Positions 1 to 6,950 of a stretch of DNA of 64,000 nucleotides are shown here, piece by piece. The DNA comes from Hydractinia symbiolongicarpus. Lineage: Eukaryota > Cnidaria > Hydrozoa > Anthoathecata > Hydractiniidae. Location of the stretch: contig NC_079883.1 of assembly GCF_029227915.1 (NCBI RefSeq), positions 8,804,001-8,868,000 on the forward strand, read 5' to 3'. The position numbers and the translations under genes were made by a program. Position 1 is the first letter of the stretch. Each line of letters starts with the position of its first letter. The notes beneath the pieces were generated by a model. It had not been told where the DNA came from, ran no database searches, and was given only the letters and a program-made list of their open reading frames with translations.

Positions 1-289
1 TAGATTCCTTCGTAGAGGGCACTATGCTAACCGAATTGGATCTGGAGCACCAGTTTACTTAGCAGCCGTCTTGGAATATTTATCTGCTGAGATATTGGAG
101 TTGGCTGGTAACGCAGCAAGAGACAACAAAAAAGCTAGGATTATTCCAAGACATTTACAATTGGCTGTTCGTAATGATGAAGAATTAAACAAACTTTTGA
201 GCGGTGTAACCATTGCAGCTGGTGGTGTTTTGCCAAACATTCAAGCTGTCTTACTCCCAAAGAAGAACGACAAAGGACAGAAGAAGTAA
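1..289 (+). CDS. H2A: Histone H2A, 3' part (5' end outside window), unit A0
   Basis: The window begins at the third base of codon 31. Residues 32-126 are present and identical to the complete copy at 5761-6141. The 3' stem-loop is at 312-327. The missing 5' end is a window edge, not a lesion. Confidence 0.98.
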   Translation, partial: RFLRRGHYANRIGSGAPVYLAAVLEYLSAEILELAGNAARDNKKARIIPRHLQLAVRNDEELNKLLSGVTIAAGGVLPNIQAVLLPKKNDKGQKK

Positions 290-311
290 ACCGCTACACT
301 CAGAAAACAAC

Positions 312-327
312 GGCTATTTTTATAGCC
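312..327 (+). terminator. Histone mRNA 3' stem-loop (H2A)
   Basis: GGCTATTTTTATAGCC forms a 6-bp stem with a four-U loop, 23 nt after the stop codon. This is the SLBP-bound 3' processing signal of non-polyadenylated histone mRNAs. An A-rich tract (about 336-345) follows and may serve as the histone downstream element. The third variable pair is A-U, where the animal consensus has pyrimidine-purine. Confidence 0.9.
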
Positions 328-486
328 ACACATCTTTAAAAAAACATTGTTTTTTTCACAAAACTATAACCTTAAAGTCTAATAGATAATCCATGCATAC
401 GCCTTGTCCTAAGTAACTCAAAGAAATTAAATAAAAAAATTTGATCACAACGTCAAAATAAATTGCACGTATTTGCACCTACTAAT

Positions 487-606
487 GTCTACGGCCATAC
501 CACGATGAACACACCCGTTCTCGTCTGATCACGGAAGTTAAGCATCGTCGGGCCGGGATAGTACTTGGATGGGGGACCGCCTGGGAACTCCCGGTGTCGT
601 AGGCTT
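487..606 (+). rRNA. 5S rRNA: 5S ribosomal RNA, unit A0
   Basis: This is a 120-nt gene beginning GTCTACGGCCATACCAC and ending GTCGTAGGCTT, whose ends pair to form helix I. It closely follows animal 5S, including the internal control region: an A box around AGTTAAGCATCGTCGGGCC and a C box around GGATGGGGGACCGCCTGGG. A T4 run at 605-608 is the polymerase III terminator. The product is a structural RNA of the large ribosomal subunit. The gene lies 197 bp downstream of H2A on the same strand, and the spacer between them holds only the H2A stem-loop and AT-rich sequence. Confidence 0.97.
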
Positions 607-677
607 TTCATTTTCATTTGCTGTGATATATTTCTTGTTATAACAATTAAGGAACGTGGCGGTTGTTGAAAGTGTTT

Positions 678-703
678 CCTATGACATTTTCCTACGACAT
701 TTT
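678..703 (+). repeat. 13-nt tandem duplication
   Basis: CCTATGACATTTT is followed directly by CCTACGACATTTT, with one mismatch. It lies in the 5S-U1 spacer and recurs in every unit. Function unknown. Confidence 0.85.
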
Positions 704-913
704 CAGGTGATAGTACGAGAAAAAAGAGCTTTCAAATGCATACAAACTCGATCTATTGCCGATCATCCAATAACCCTGACGGAATGGCAAATAAAATAAA
801 ATTCCGCCGCCTTCCGAGGACTTATATCGCAATCACGTTTCGTAACAGCCAAGCGAGGTTTTACCTTAGCGTTTAAGTCACCACCGACATTTGGCCGCGC
901 AACTTTTCTAAGC

Positions 914-924
914 TCATTCATTTT
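914..924 (-). promoter_or_regulatory. U1 3'-box candidate
   Basis: On the U1 sense strand AAAATGAATGA starts 11 nt after the RNA 3' end. U2 has AAAAGAATAATAG at the same offset. Position and A-rich composition fit the snRNA 3' box used by the Integrator complex, though the vertebrate consensus is only loosely matched. Confidence 0.55.
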
Positions 925-934
925 GACTTAAGGA

Positions 935-1098
935 GGGGGCGAGCGCGGACGCAGGCCCCCACTACCAGAAATTGTACGGTCGAGTTACTGACGTTTGCAG
1001 TAATCGCAGAGGTCAGCCCAAGCGTAGTGCAATGCAAGAGCCTCACTCTGGAAGAAAACCCTCATTGATCAGTCTTTACTTCCCCGTCAGGTAAGTAT
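935..1098 (-). ncRNA. U1: U1 spliceosomal snRNA, unit A0
   Basis: This 164-nt gene has the same length as human U1. The RNA starts ATACTTACCTG, the sequence that pairs with 5' splice sites. Stem-loop II carries ATTGCACTAC, matching the U1A/SNF site. An Sm site (AATTTCTGG) lies before a GC-rich 3' hairpin (CTGCGTCCGCGCTCG). The stem-loop I loop reads GATCAATGAG, two positions off the usual U1-70K consensus GATCANGAAG. A PSE-like element lies at -57 to -49 and a 3'-box candidate at +11. Transcription by polymerase II snRNA machinery is inferred from family knowledge. The exact 3' end is set by length and could shift by 1-3 nt. Confidence 0.95.
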
Positions 1099-1146
1099 GA
1101 GTTGGAACTGCACCGTAGCATGAGGGTACCCTTCAAAGTTTGTTAA

Positions 1147-1155
1147 TGCTTGTGG
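1147..1155 (-). promoter_or_regulatory. PSE-like element of U1
   Basis: On the sense strand CCACAAGCA lies at -57 to -49 from the U1 start. The identical 9-mer is at -54 to -46 of U2, the expected position of a proximal sequence element bound by SNAPc. Confidence 0.7.
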
Positions 1156-1266
1156 CTTGAGTGTGTTATAAACTGCCGTGTCGCGGGGCATAGGCTGTAT
1201 TCTCCCCCAGTGTACGCGTTTTGTTCCCGCCGTAGACTATGCAGAGTGCCGTCGGAAAGAGGACTG

Positions 1267-1279
1267 CTATTATTCTTTT
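1267..1279 (-). promoter_or_regulatory. U2 3'-box candidate
   Basis: Sense AAAAGAATAATAG starts 11 nt beyond the U2 3' end, the same offset as the similar motif behind U1. Confidence 0.55.
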
Positions 1280-1289
1280 ATTGCTTATG

Positions 1290-1475
1290 TGGGCCGCCAT
1301 CGGTAATAGTGCAACACCAAGGCAACCCGTGGTCACGGCGTGAATGAATCCACCTCCATGACCCAAGGCCAAAAATCAGATTAATATACTGACCATTCAG
1401 AGAATGGCCTACCAGATATTAAACTGATAAGAACAGATACTACACTTGATCTTAGCCATTAGGCCGAGAAGCGAT
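1290..1475 (-). ncRNA. U2: U2 spliceosomal snRNA, unit A0
   Basis: This gene is about 186 nt and starts ATCGCTTCTCGGCC. It keeps the branch-point recognition sequence GTAGTA at nt 33-38, as in human U2. The 5' half, through the block before stem IIa (TTATCAGTTTAATATCTG), is nearly identical to other animals. An Sm site GATTTTTGG follows. The 3' stem-loops are divergent but retain the loop TTGCACTA, like the U2B'' loop TTGCAGTA. U2 pairs with the intron branch site and with U6 in the spliceosome. A PSE-like element is at -54. The 3' end is estimated from the end of stem IV. Confidence 0.95.
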
Positions 1476-1520
1476 AAAGAACAAGCGTTGCCATGATAGG
1501 CATCGTCCACACACCGTAAC

Positions 1521-1529
1521 TGCTTGTGG
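1521..1529 (-). promoter_or_regulatory. PSE-like element of U2
   Basis: Sense CCACAAGCA at -54 to -46 from the U2 start. It is identical to the element upstream of U1, while the flanking sequence differs. Confidence 0.7.
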
Positions 1530-1591
1530 AGCATGTCACGTTACTGTAAAGCTTACAACTGTCACCGCGTACGGATGGACGGCGACATAGT

Positions 1592-1618
1592 AAAAATCAC
1601 GGCTGTTGATTTAGCCGT
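1592..1618 (-). terminator. Hairpin followed by T5, distal polymerase III terminator candidate
   Basis: On the tRNA sense strand ACGGCT and AGCCGT form a 6-bp stem around an 8-nt loop, followed by GATTTTT. This is the first run of four or more T after the tRNA, about 200 nt beyond its 3' end. Confidence 0.45.
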
Positions 1619-1797
1619 AGGATGGAGAGCGACTGTAGCGAGTGGATGGTAACTTACATGAATGCTAACAAAGGCGACGATACTAAGTGCGTGATATTAC
1701 TTTCCAATATGTCTGCGTACATTCCGTTTATCAACGCATTACGCCAGAACGTGCGCGCGCGTTACACAGTAGACCATGCAGCCGAAATGCGACAGTG

Positions 1798-1870
1798 CGA
1801 CCCTGCCAGGAGTCGAACCTGGAATCCCCTGATTCGTAGTCAGATGCCTTATCCATTGGGCCACAGGGCC
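1798..1870 (-). tRNA. tRNA-Arg-ACG: tRNA-Arg(ACG), unit A0
   Basis: This 73-nt cloverleaf needs no intron. The acceptor arms GGCCCTG and CAGGGTC pair with one G-T. The D arm is GCCC/AGGC with one C-A mismatch. The anticodon stem TCTGA/TCAGG encloses loop CTACGAA, giving anticodon ACG, probably read as ICG for arginine CGN codons. The T arm CCAGG-TTCGACT-CCTGG is perfect, and the discriminator base is G. The internal A box (TGGCCCAATGG) and B box (GGTTCGACTCC) are present. CCA is not encoded, as usual in eukaryotes. No T4 terminator lies close to the 3' end. Confidence 0.97.
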
Positions 1871-2274
1871 ATGCTTATGACTTCGCCCCATCGTCATTTT
1901 GGCTTGCGCATTCGTTTTACTTACGACAGAATTCTTCGTGTTTGTAGCCATGAAAGAAAGGGACTTCTGTGAGTGAATTTTTTTACTGTGGTCTAATAAA
2001 AAAGTCGAAACGCAGTGCCCAATATATGAATTGCTCCTAATAGCCGGAAACAGGCCGTGTCGATGATGTAGGCCGACATACGCAACGCAAACCAAAGAAC
2101 GCTTTATGAAAATCCTAACACGAGCGCGGAAGAAGCCCAAATTAACAGACTAGATGTAATGCTGAAGACCTCAAACTCCAGCAGCTTCTCTTGCAGACTA
2201 TTGCGTCGTACTACAAATAAAAATTAACATGCTTTCGCATAGTCGCGGCACCCAAAACGGACATTATACGATGT

Positions 2275-2294
2275 ACAGAAACACACATTTCTGT
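2275..2294 (+). promoter_or_regulatory. H1 box (AAACACA) inside an inverted repeat
   Basis: AAACACA (2279-2285) matches the H1-gene-specific upstream box of animals. It is nested in an inverted repeat with 7-nt arms ACAGAAA and TTTCTGT. It lies about 165 bp upstream of the H1 start codon. Confidence 0.65.
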
Positions 2295-2306
2295 TTTCGC
2301 GCCAAA
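2295..2306 (+). promoter_or_regulatory. E2F site in H1 promoter
   Basis: TTTCGCGCCAAA is a complete E2F consensus directly after the H1 box. Together they suggest S-phase control of H1. Confidence 0.75.
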
Positions 2307-2449
2307 TCAATTCCCGGGAGTGGTACTTTTACGTCCGCATACTTCGCACCGTCTTAAATTATATCTCATTTACACGGTAATGTTTAGTATACTTCTACTG
2401 TGATAACAAGCATCGTTTATCGTTGGATTGTTGTAAGAAAACATTAAAA

Positions 2450-3001
2450 ATGAGTGAAGCAGCTTCTCCAAAGAAAATCGCACCCAAGAAGAAACCTGCT
2501 GCAAAGAAGACAGCTGATCACCCTAAATATGTGGACATGATCAAGGCTGCTATCGCTACCCTAAAGGAACGCGGTGGTTCATCTCGCCAAGCTATTACAA
2601 AATATATTCATGCAAATTACAAAGTTGCTGAAAACTCAGATCATCATCTGAAAATGGCTCTTAAACGAGGAGTAACATCAGGCGATTTGATTCAAACTAA
2701 AGGCACTGGTGCTTCTGGATCATTCAAGCTAGGTCAGGTAAAAAAAGAAAAACCTAAGAAAAAGGCCGCAGCAAAAAAGCCAACGGCAAAGAAGCCTACT
2801 GCAAAGAAAAGTACACCAAAAAAGAAGCCAGCAAAGAAGAGCACGCCAAAGAAAGCAGCAAAGAAGCCTGCCACAAAGAAAGCCTCGGCTAAGAAACCAG
2901 CAGCTAAGAAACCCACAAAGAAGCCTGTTGCTAAAAAACCTGCAGCAAAGAAGGTCAAAAAGACTCCCAAAAAGGCAGCAAAGAAGACCGCAAAAAAATA
3001 A
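2450..3001 (+). CDS. H1: Histone H1 (linker histone), unit A0
   Basis: This 183-aa linker histone binds nucleosomal entry/exit DNA. A short basic N-tail (1-23), with a CDK-type SPKK at 6-9, precedes the winged-helix globular domain (about 24-95; [20 protein letters not shown] to GSFKLG). The C-tail (96-183) is almost all Lys, Ala, Pro and Thr, with several TPKK repeats. The start is the ATG at 2450, with A at -3; the frame is open upstream to 2423 but only from a TTG codon. No introns. The stem-loop is at 3034-3049. H1 converges on H3 and lies within the same repeat as the core histones. Confidence 0.97.
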   Translation: MSEAASPKKIAPKKKPAAKKTADHPKYVDMIKAAIATLKERGGSSRQAITKYIHANYKVAENSDHHLKMALKRGVTSGDLIQTKGTGASGSFKLGQVKKEKPKKKAAAKKPTAKKPTAKKSTPKKKPAKKSTPKKAAKKPATKKASAKKPAAKKPTKKPVAKKPAAKKVKKTPKKAAKKTAKK

Positions 3002-3033
3002 TTTGTGTGTATCTGGCTATTACATTAACAAAC

Positions 3034-3049
3034 GGCTATTTTTATAGCC
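3034..3049 (+). terminator. Histone mRNA 3' stem-loop (H1)
   Basis: GGCTATTTTTATAGCC, 33 nt after the stop, the same 16-mer as H2A. It is followed by an ACA-containing A-rich tract ending in CATT. Confidence 0.9.
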
Positions 3050-3092
3050 ACACATTTACAAAAAAACATTATCTTGGTACAAAGTTAAACTT

Positions 3093-3109
3093 GTTTAAGT
3101 CACTTAAAC
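3093..3109. repeat. Inverted repeat in H1-H3 spacer
   Basis: 8-nt arms GTTTAAGT and ACTTAAAC around one base. It recurs in every unit. Confidence 0.8.
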
Positions 3110-3226
3110 AGTTAAAAAAGAGTAAATTTAAGATTAGATTCCCTAAGTTTAAGTATTTTCGTTTTTAAATTTCTTATTTTCTTGCTTTTACTTTTCTTGC
3201 CCTTCATATTTTTAACATTGTCAAAC

Positions 3227-3263
3227 TTTATGTAGCATAAAATTTTTATGTAGCATAAAATTT
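3227..3263. repeat. 18-bp tandem duplication in H1-H3 spacer
   Basis: TTTATGTAGCATAAAATTT occurs twice with period 18, sharing one base at the join. It recurs in every unit. No function assigned. Confidence 0.85.
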
Positions 3264-3325
3264 AAACAGAAAGCAGGACAAAGTTTGATATAAAAAGCTA
3301 GCCGTAATATTTTTTATGGATGTGT

Positions 3326-3341
3326 GGCTATAAAAATAGCC
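3326..3341 (-). terminator. Histone mRNA 3' stem-loop (H3)
   Basis: On the minus strand GGCTATTTTTATAGCC, 22 nt beyond the H3 stop. Confidence 0.9.
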
Positions 3342-3362
3342 GTTTTTTGTTTGGTAAGATGC

Positions 3363-3776
<414 letters not shown>

Positions 3777-3826
3777 TTAAGAAGTCGATGTAGTACGGAT
3801 ACACAAGACGGTCTAAAATGCACTAT

Positions 3827-3835
3827 CGCGCCAAA
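3827..3835 (-). promoter_or_regulatory. E2F-like site in H3 promoter
   Basis: TTTGGCGCG on the H3 sense strand, about 55-60 bp upstream of the H3 ATG. It is the same 9-mer found inside the H1 E2F site. Confidence 0.6.
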
Positions 3836-4140
3836 GTTTTATTTCTCATATTGATTGACAGCTAAGGTTCAAAACAAACCATTTGATTGGTGCTAAGAAA
3901 GTAATTTCTGATTGGCTGCATAATGACATTACGCTCATTACTTTAACATTTTTATAAAATCTGTGTTTTTTGGCTACGGGAAAACGGCTGTATCTTCTGA
4001 TACACAAAAGCTTTTGACTTTTTTTTTTTTTAGTAAGTAGCAGAAGGTTTGGCGAATTCCAACGATGCCAAATTTATTGCCTTACTGAAACATTAAGACC
4101 ACGAATTTTTAAAAAAACTACAGTTTTACTTAAAAAAATG

Positions 4141-4165
4141 TACAAAATGTTCGGAACATTTTGTA
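4141..4165. repeat. 25-nt perfect inverted repeat in H3-H4 promoter
   Basis: 12-nt arms TACAAAATGTTC and GAACATTTTGTA flank a single G. It lies 135 bp upstream of H4 and recurs in every unit. Candidate binding site for a dimeric factor. Confidence 0.85.
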
Positions 4166-4254
4166 ATGACGCAACTCTATTGGTTAATTAGGGTGTTTCC
4201 ACGAGCAGTAGGTAATTTTATGGCCTCTTTTTAAAGCTGTCTGAATTCTGTTAA

Positions 4255-4611
<357 letters not shown>

Positions 4612-4635
4612 GCGTTGTCATTGCTCAACAAAAAC

Positions 4636-4651
4636 GGCTATTTTTATAGCC
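4636..4651 (+). terminator. Histone mRNA 3' stem-loop (H4)
   Basis: GGCTATTTTTATAGCC, 25 nt after the H4 stop. Confidence 0.9.
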
Positions 4652-4743
4652 ACAAATCTTTTAAAACATTACTTTGTGCACGCTTCCAAATTACACAATG
4701 TGTAAAGTCTTGTCACAGTTACATTTATTGCTATACGATACTA

Positions 4744-4757
4744 TGTCATATATGACA
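4744..4757. repeat. 14-bp palindrome in H4-H2B spacer
   Basis: TGTCATATATGACA, perfect and conserved in all units. Function unknown. Confidence 0.8.
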
Positions 4758-5032
4758 CAAAAAAAATTTAGAAATACTTTGTAGGGTTAATTTGCCTGGG
4801 AGTGTTTCCGTGAAAAGCTGGGTTAAGTTAAATGTAAGCAATAACATGGATCAATGTACTTGTCTTTTCTGCAAGTACAGCTAATAATACGTATGAAAAG
4901 TGAAGCTAATCCACACACACATGGGGAAGTATTTTAAATGTAGGCTAGTGTTCTTAAGCACATTATTTAGAAGTTTTATTAACTTCGGTTAACTTGTAGT
5001 GACGCCAAGTAAATGTTTTTTTAAAGATGTGT

Positions 5033-5048
5033 GGTCTTAAAAAAGACC
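5033..5048 (-). terminator. Histone mRNA 3' stem-loop (H2B), consensus type
   Basis: On the minus strand GGTCTTTTTTAAGACC, 24 nt past the H2B stop. Unlike the other four histones, it matches the animal GGYYYU-UHUH-ARRRCC pattern fully. Confidence 0.9.
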
Positions 5049-5071
5049 GTTTGTGTTTGGTAGACGTTGGT

Positions 5072-5476
5072 TTACTTGCTGCTTGTGTATTTTGTGACGG
5101 CTTTTGTTCCTTCACTGACTGCGTGTTTTGCAAGTTCTCCAGGCAAGAGAAGACGTACTGCGGTTTGAATTTCACGAGAAGAGATGGTCGACTTTTTGTT
5201 TTGAAGAGCCAAACGCGAAGCTTCGGAAGCAATGCGCTCAAAGATGTCGTTGACAAATGAGTTCATGATGCTCATAGCTTTGCTTGAAACTCCGACATCT
5301 GGGTGAACTTGTTTCAAAACATTGTAGATGTAAATAGCATAACTTTCCTTTCTCTTTCTCTTGCGTTTCTTTTCACCAGTTCCACCAATCTTTCCTCCTT
5401 TTTTGCCGGCTCTTTTTTCACCTTTCTTGGCTACTTTAGGTGCCTGTTTTCCTCCTTTAGCTGCTGCGTCAGACAT
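5072..5476 (-). CDS. H2B: Histone H2B, unit A0
   Basis: This 134-aa core histone partners H2A. A lysine-rich N-tail (1-43, ending in the basic KKRKRKRK block) precedes the histone fold ([19 protein letters not shown] to the C helix). The C-terminus AVTKYTSSK includes the ubiquitinated lysine context. The tail is slightly longer than in vertebrates. The ATG has A at -3, and a TATAAA motif lies on its strand at 5539-5544. It diverges from H2A at 5761 across 284 bp. Stem-loop 5033-5048. Confidence 0.98.
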   Translation of the reverse strand: MSDAAAKGGKQAPKVAKKGEKRAGKKGGKIGGTGEKKRKRKRKESYAIYIYNVLKQVHPDVGVSSKAMSIMNSFVNDIFERIASEASRLALQNKKSTISSREIQTAVRLLLPGELAKHAVSEGTKAVTKYTSSK

Positions 5477-5538
5477 GGTTAAAAATTTTTGCTACTTAAC
5501 TTGTAAATAAGCATTAAACTGCAAGTCAAAACTTTTTG

Positions 5539-5544
5539 TTTATA
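5539..5544 (-). promoter_or_regulatory. TATA box of H2B
   Basis: TATAAA on the H2B strand, 63-68 bp upstream of its ATG. Confidence 0.6.
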
Positions 5545-5554
5545 AGTAAAAAAA

Positions 5555-5574
5555 TCGGATCGAATTCGATCCGA
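5555..5574. repeat. 20-bp perfect palindrome between H2B and H2A
   Basis: TCGGATCGAATTCGATCCGA is fully self-complementary, centred on GAATTC, and present in every unit. Candidate binding site for a symmetric dimer acting on both divergent genes. Confidence 0.85.
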
Positions 5575-5760
5575 AAACGCCGATACGCAATTTAATTGGT
5601 TAAAAAAAAAATCTTTTGTTTAATACTTAATTATGATTGGTTAAAAAAACATGATTTCGATCCTATTTTTATGATGAAAAAACGAGTAAAGTTTATTTCG
5701 TTAACACTTACGTTAAATATTCGTACGTTTTTGTATTAACTTACAAATCAAATCGCAGTT

Positions 5761-6141
5761 ATGTCTGGACGTGGAAAAGGTGGAAAAGCTAAGGCTAAAG
5801 CCAAGACAAGATCCTCAAGAGCTGGACTTCAATTTCCAGTCGGTAGAGTGCATAGATTCCTTCGTAGAGGGCACTATGCTAACCGAATTGGATCTGGAGC
5901 ACCAGTTTACTTAGCAGCCGTCTTGGAATATTTATCTGCTGAGATATTGGAGTTGGCTGGTAACGCAGCAAGAGACAACAAAAAAGCTAGGATTATTCCA
6001 AGACATTTACAATTGGCTGTTCGTAATGATGAAGAATTAAACAAACTTTTGAGCGGTGTAACCATTGCAGCTGGTGGTGTTTTGCCAAACATTCAAGCTG
6101 TCTTACTCCCAAAGAAGAACGACAAAGGACAGAAGAAGTAA
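5761..6141 (+). CDS. H2A: Histone H2A, canonical, unit A1
   Basis: This 126-aa core histone has an N-tail [21 protein letters not shown], then the histone fold ([10 protein letters not shown] onward). The acidic-patch residues (Met counted) E56, E61, E64 and D90-E91-E92 are present. The docking segment runs to [12 protein letters not shown], with the short tail NDKGQKK. There is no SQ[E/D] motif, so it is not H2A.X, and it has no H2A.Z-type features. The ATG is preceded by G at -3. H2A pairs with H2B, its divergent neighbour at 5072. The stem-loop is at 6164-6179, and 5S follows on the same strand. Confidence 0.98.
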   Translation: MSGRGKGGKAKAKAKTRSSRAGLQFPVGRVHRFLRRGHYANRIGSGAPVYLAAVLEYLSAEILELAGNAARDNKKARIIPRHLQLAVRNDEELNKLLSGVTIAAGGVLPNIQAVLLPKKNDKGQKK

Positions 6142-6338
6142 ACCGCTACACTCAGAAAACAACGGCTATTTTTATAGCCACACATCTTTAAAAAAACATT
6201 GTTTTTTTCACAAAACTATAACCTTAAAGTCTAATAGATAATCCATGCATACGCCTTGTCCTAAGTAACTCAAAGAAATTAAATAAAAAAATTTGATCAC
6301 AACGTCAAAATAAATTGCACGTATTTGCACCTACTAAT

Positions 6339-6458
6339 GTCTACGGCCATACCACGATGAACACACCCGTTCTCGTCTGATCACGGAAGTTAAGCATCGT
6401 CGGGCCGGGATAGTACTTGGATGGGGGACCGCCTGGGAACTCCCGGTGTCGTAGGCTT
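6339..6458 (+). rRNA. 5S rRNA: 5S ribosomal RNA, unit A1
   Basis: Copy matching 487-606, with T4 terminator directly after. Confidence 0.97.
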
Positions 6459-6786
6459 TTCATTTTCATTTGCTGTGATATATTTCTTGTTATAACAATT
6501 AAGGAACGTGGCGGTTGTTGAAAGTGTTTCCTATGACATTTTCCTACGACATTTTCAGGTGATAGTACGAGAAAAAAGAGCTTTCAAATGCATACAAACT
6601 CGATCTATTGCCGATCATCCAATAACCCTGACGGAATGGCAAATAAAATAAAATTCCGCCGCCTTCCGAGGACTTATATCGCAATCACGTTTCGTAACAG
6701 CCAAGCGAGGTTTTACCTTAGCGTTTAAGTCACCACCGACATTTGGCCGCGCAACTTTTCTAAGCTCATTCATTTTGACTTAAGGA

Positions 6787-6950
6787 GGGGGCGAGCGCGG
6801 ACGCAGGCCCCCACTACCAGAAATTGTACGGTCGAGTTACTGACGTTTGCAGTAATCGCAGAGGTCAGCCCAAGCGTAGTGCAATGCAAGAGCCTCACTC
6901 TGGAAGAAAACCCTCATTGATCAGTCTTTACTTCCCCGTCAGGTAAGTAT
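6787..6950 (-). ncRNA. U1: U1 snRNA, unit A1
   Basis: Copy matching 935-1098. A one-base T insertion lies upstream at about 7029, outside both the gene and its PSE-like element. Confidence 0.95.

Larger units (their letters stand above)
607..934. other. 5S-U1 spacer, no gene recognised
   Basis: 328 bp between the 3' ends of 5S and U1, less AT-rich than the histone spacers. It holds a 13-nt tandem duplication (CCTAYGACATTTT twice, 678-703) and the U1 3'-box candidate (914-924). I looked for U4, U5, U6, U7, spliced-leader and snoRNA hallmarks and found none. Confidence 0.7.
1099..1289. other. U2-U1 spacer with U1 promoter
   Basis: 191 bp holding the U1 PSE-like element (1147-1155) and the U2 3'-box candidate (1267-1279). 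In unit A1 this spacer has one extra T at about position 7029. Confidence 0.7.
1476..1797. other. tRNA-U2 spacer with U2 promoter and hairpin-T5
   Basis: 322 bp with about half G+C (29 of 60 bases in 1621-1680). It contains the U2 PSE-like element (1521-1529) and a hairpin followed by T5 on the tRNA sense strand (1592-1618). No further gene was recognised; the ORFs crossing it look spurious. Confidence 0.65.
1871..2449. other. tRNA-H1 spacer with H1 promoter
   Basis: 579 bp between the divergent tRNA and H1. The last 180 bp is the H1 promoter (AAACACA box, E2F site, TATA-like TATATC at 2360-2365). The remaining 400 bp is relatively GC-rich and holds no RNA gene I recognise. Confidence 0.7.
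3002..3362. other. H1-H3 convergent spacer
   Basis: 361 bp, extremely AT-rich (11 G/C in 3121-3180). It holds the facing stem-loops of H1 (3034-3049) and H3 (3326-3341), an inverted repeat GTTTAAGT-C-ACTTAAAC (3093-3109) and an 18-bp-period tandem duplication (3227-3263). No gene seen. Confidence 0.85.
4612..5071. other. H4-H2B convergent spacer
   Basis: 460 bp, AT-rich, with facing stem-loops of H4 (4636-4651) and H2B (5033-5048) and a 14-bp palindrome TGTCATATATGACA (4744-4757). No gene seen. Confidence 0.85.
5477..5760. promoter_or_regulatory. H2B-H2A divergent promoter region
   Basis: 284 bp between the two start codons. It contains the H2B TATA box (5539-5544, minus), a 20-bp palindrome (5555-5574), two copies of ATTGGTTAAAAAAA (from 5595 and from 5636; both CCAAT on the minus strand) and a TTAAATA motif (5713-5719) upstream of H2A. 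Confidence 0.75.

Noticed and set aside
1166-1372. 68-codon frame with hydrophobic stretches over U2 (and a 65-codon frame opposite)
   Set aside because: Overlaps the U2 snRNA and U1-U2 spacer; explained by the RNA gene.
1622-1972. 116-codon open frame (plus) opposite the tRNA
   Set aside because: Antisense to the tRNA, no protein features; repeats only because the whole unit repeats.
1739-2140. 133-codon open frame (minus), repeated in every unit
   Set aside because: It runs through the tRNA-Arg gene and its spacers; length is permitted by local GC content. No recognisable domain, and the tRNA explains the conserved part.
2060-2165. Possible C/D-box snoRNA near GATGATG and CTGAAG in the tRNA-H1 spacer
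   Set aside because: The C box is imperfect, no terminal stem or guide pairing was evident, and spacing is unconvincing.
2423-2449. Nine-codon N-terminal extension of H1
   Set aside because: The extension would begin at TTG. The ATG at 2450 has a good context and gives a normal H1 N-terminus.
607-2449. Search for U4, U5, U6, U7 or spliced-leader RNA genes in the RNA-gene half
   Set aside because: None of their hallmark sequences (U5 loop, U6 ACAGAGA box, U7-type Sm site, leader plus donor site) was found on either strand by eye.
2734-2970. Phe/Ala-rich 78-codon frame antisense to H1, looking like a membrane protein
   Set aside because: It is the complement of the Lys/Ala-rich H1 tail; AAG/AAA read backwards gives Phe codons.
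3989-4004. Hairpin TGTATC-TTCT-GATACA as an additional histone-type stem-loop
   Set aside because: It lies in the H3-H4 promoter, not behind a coding region, and does not fit the stem-loop consensus.
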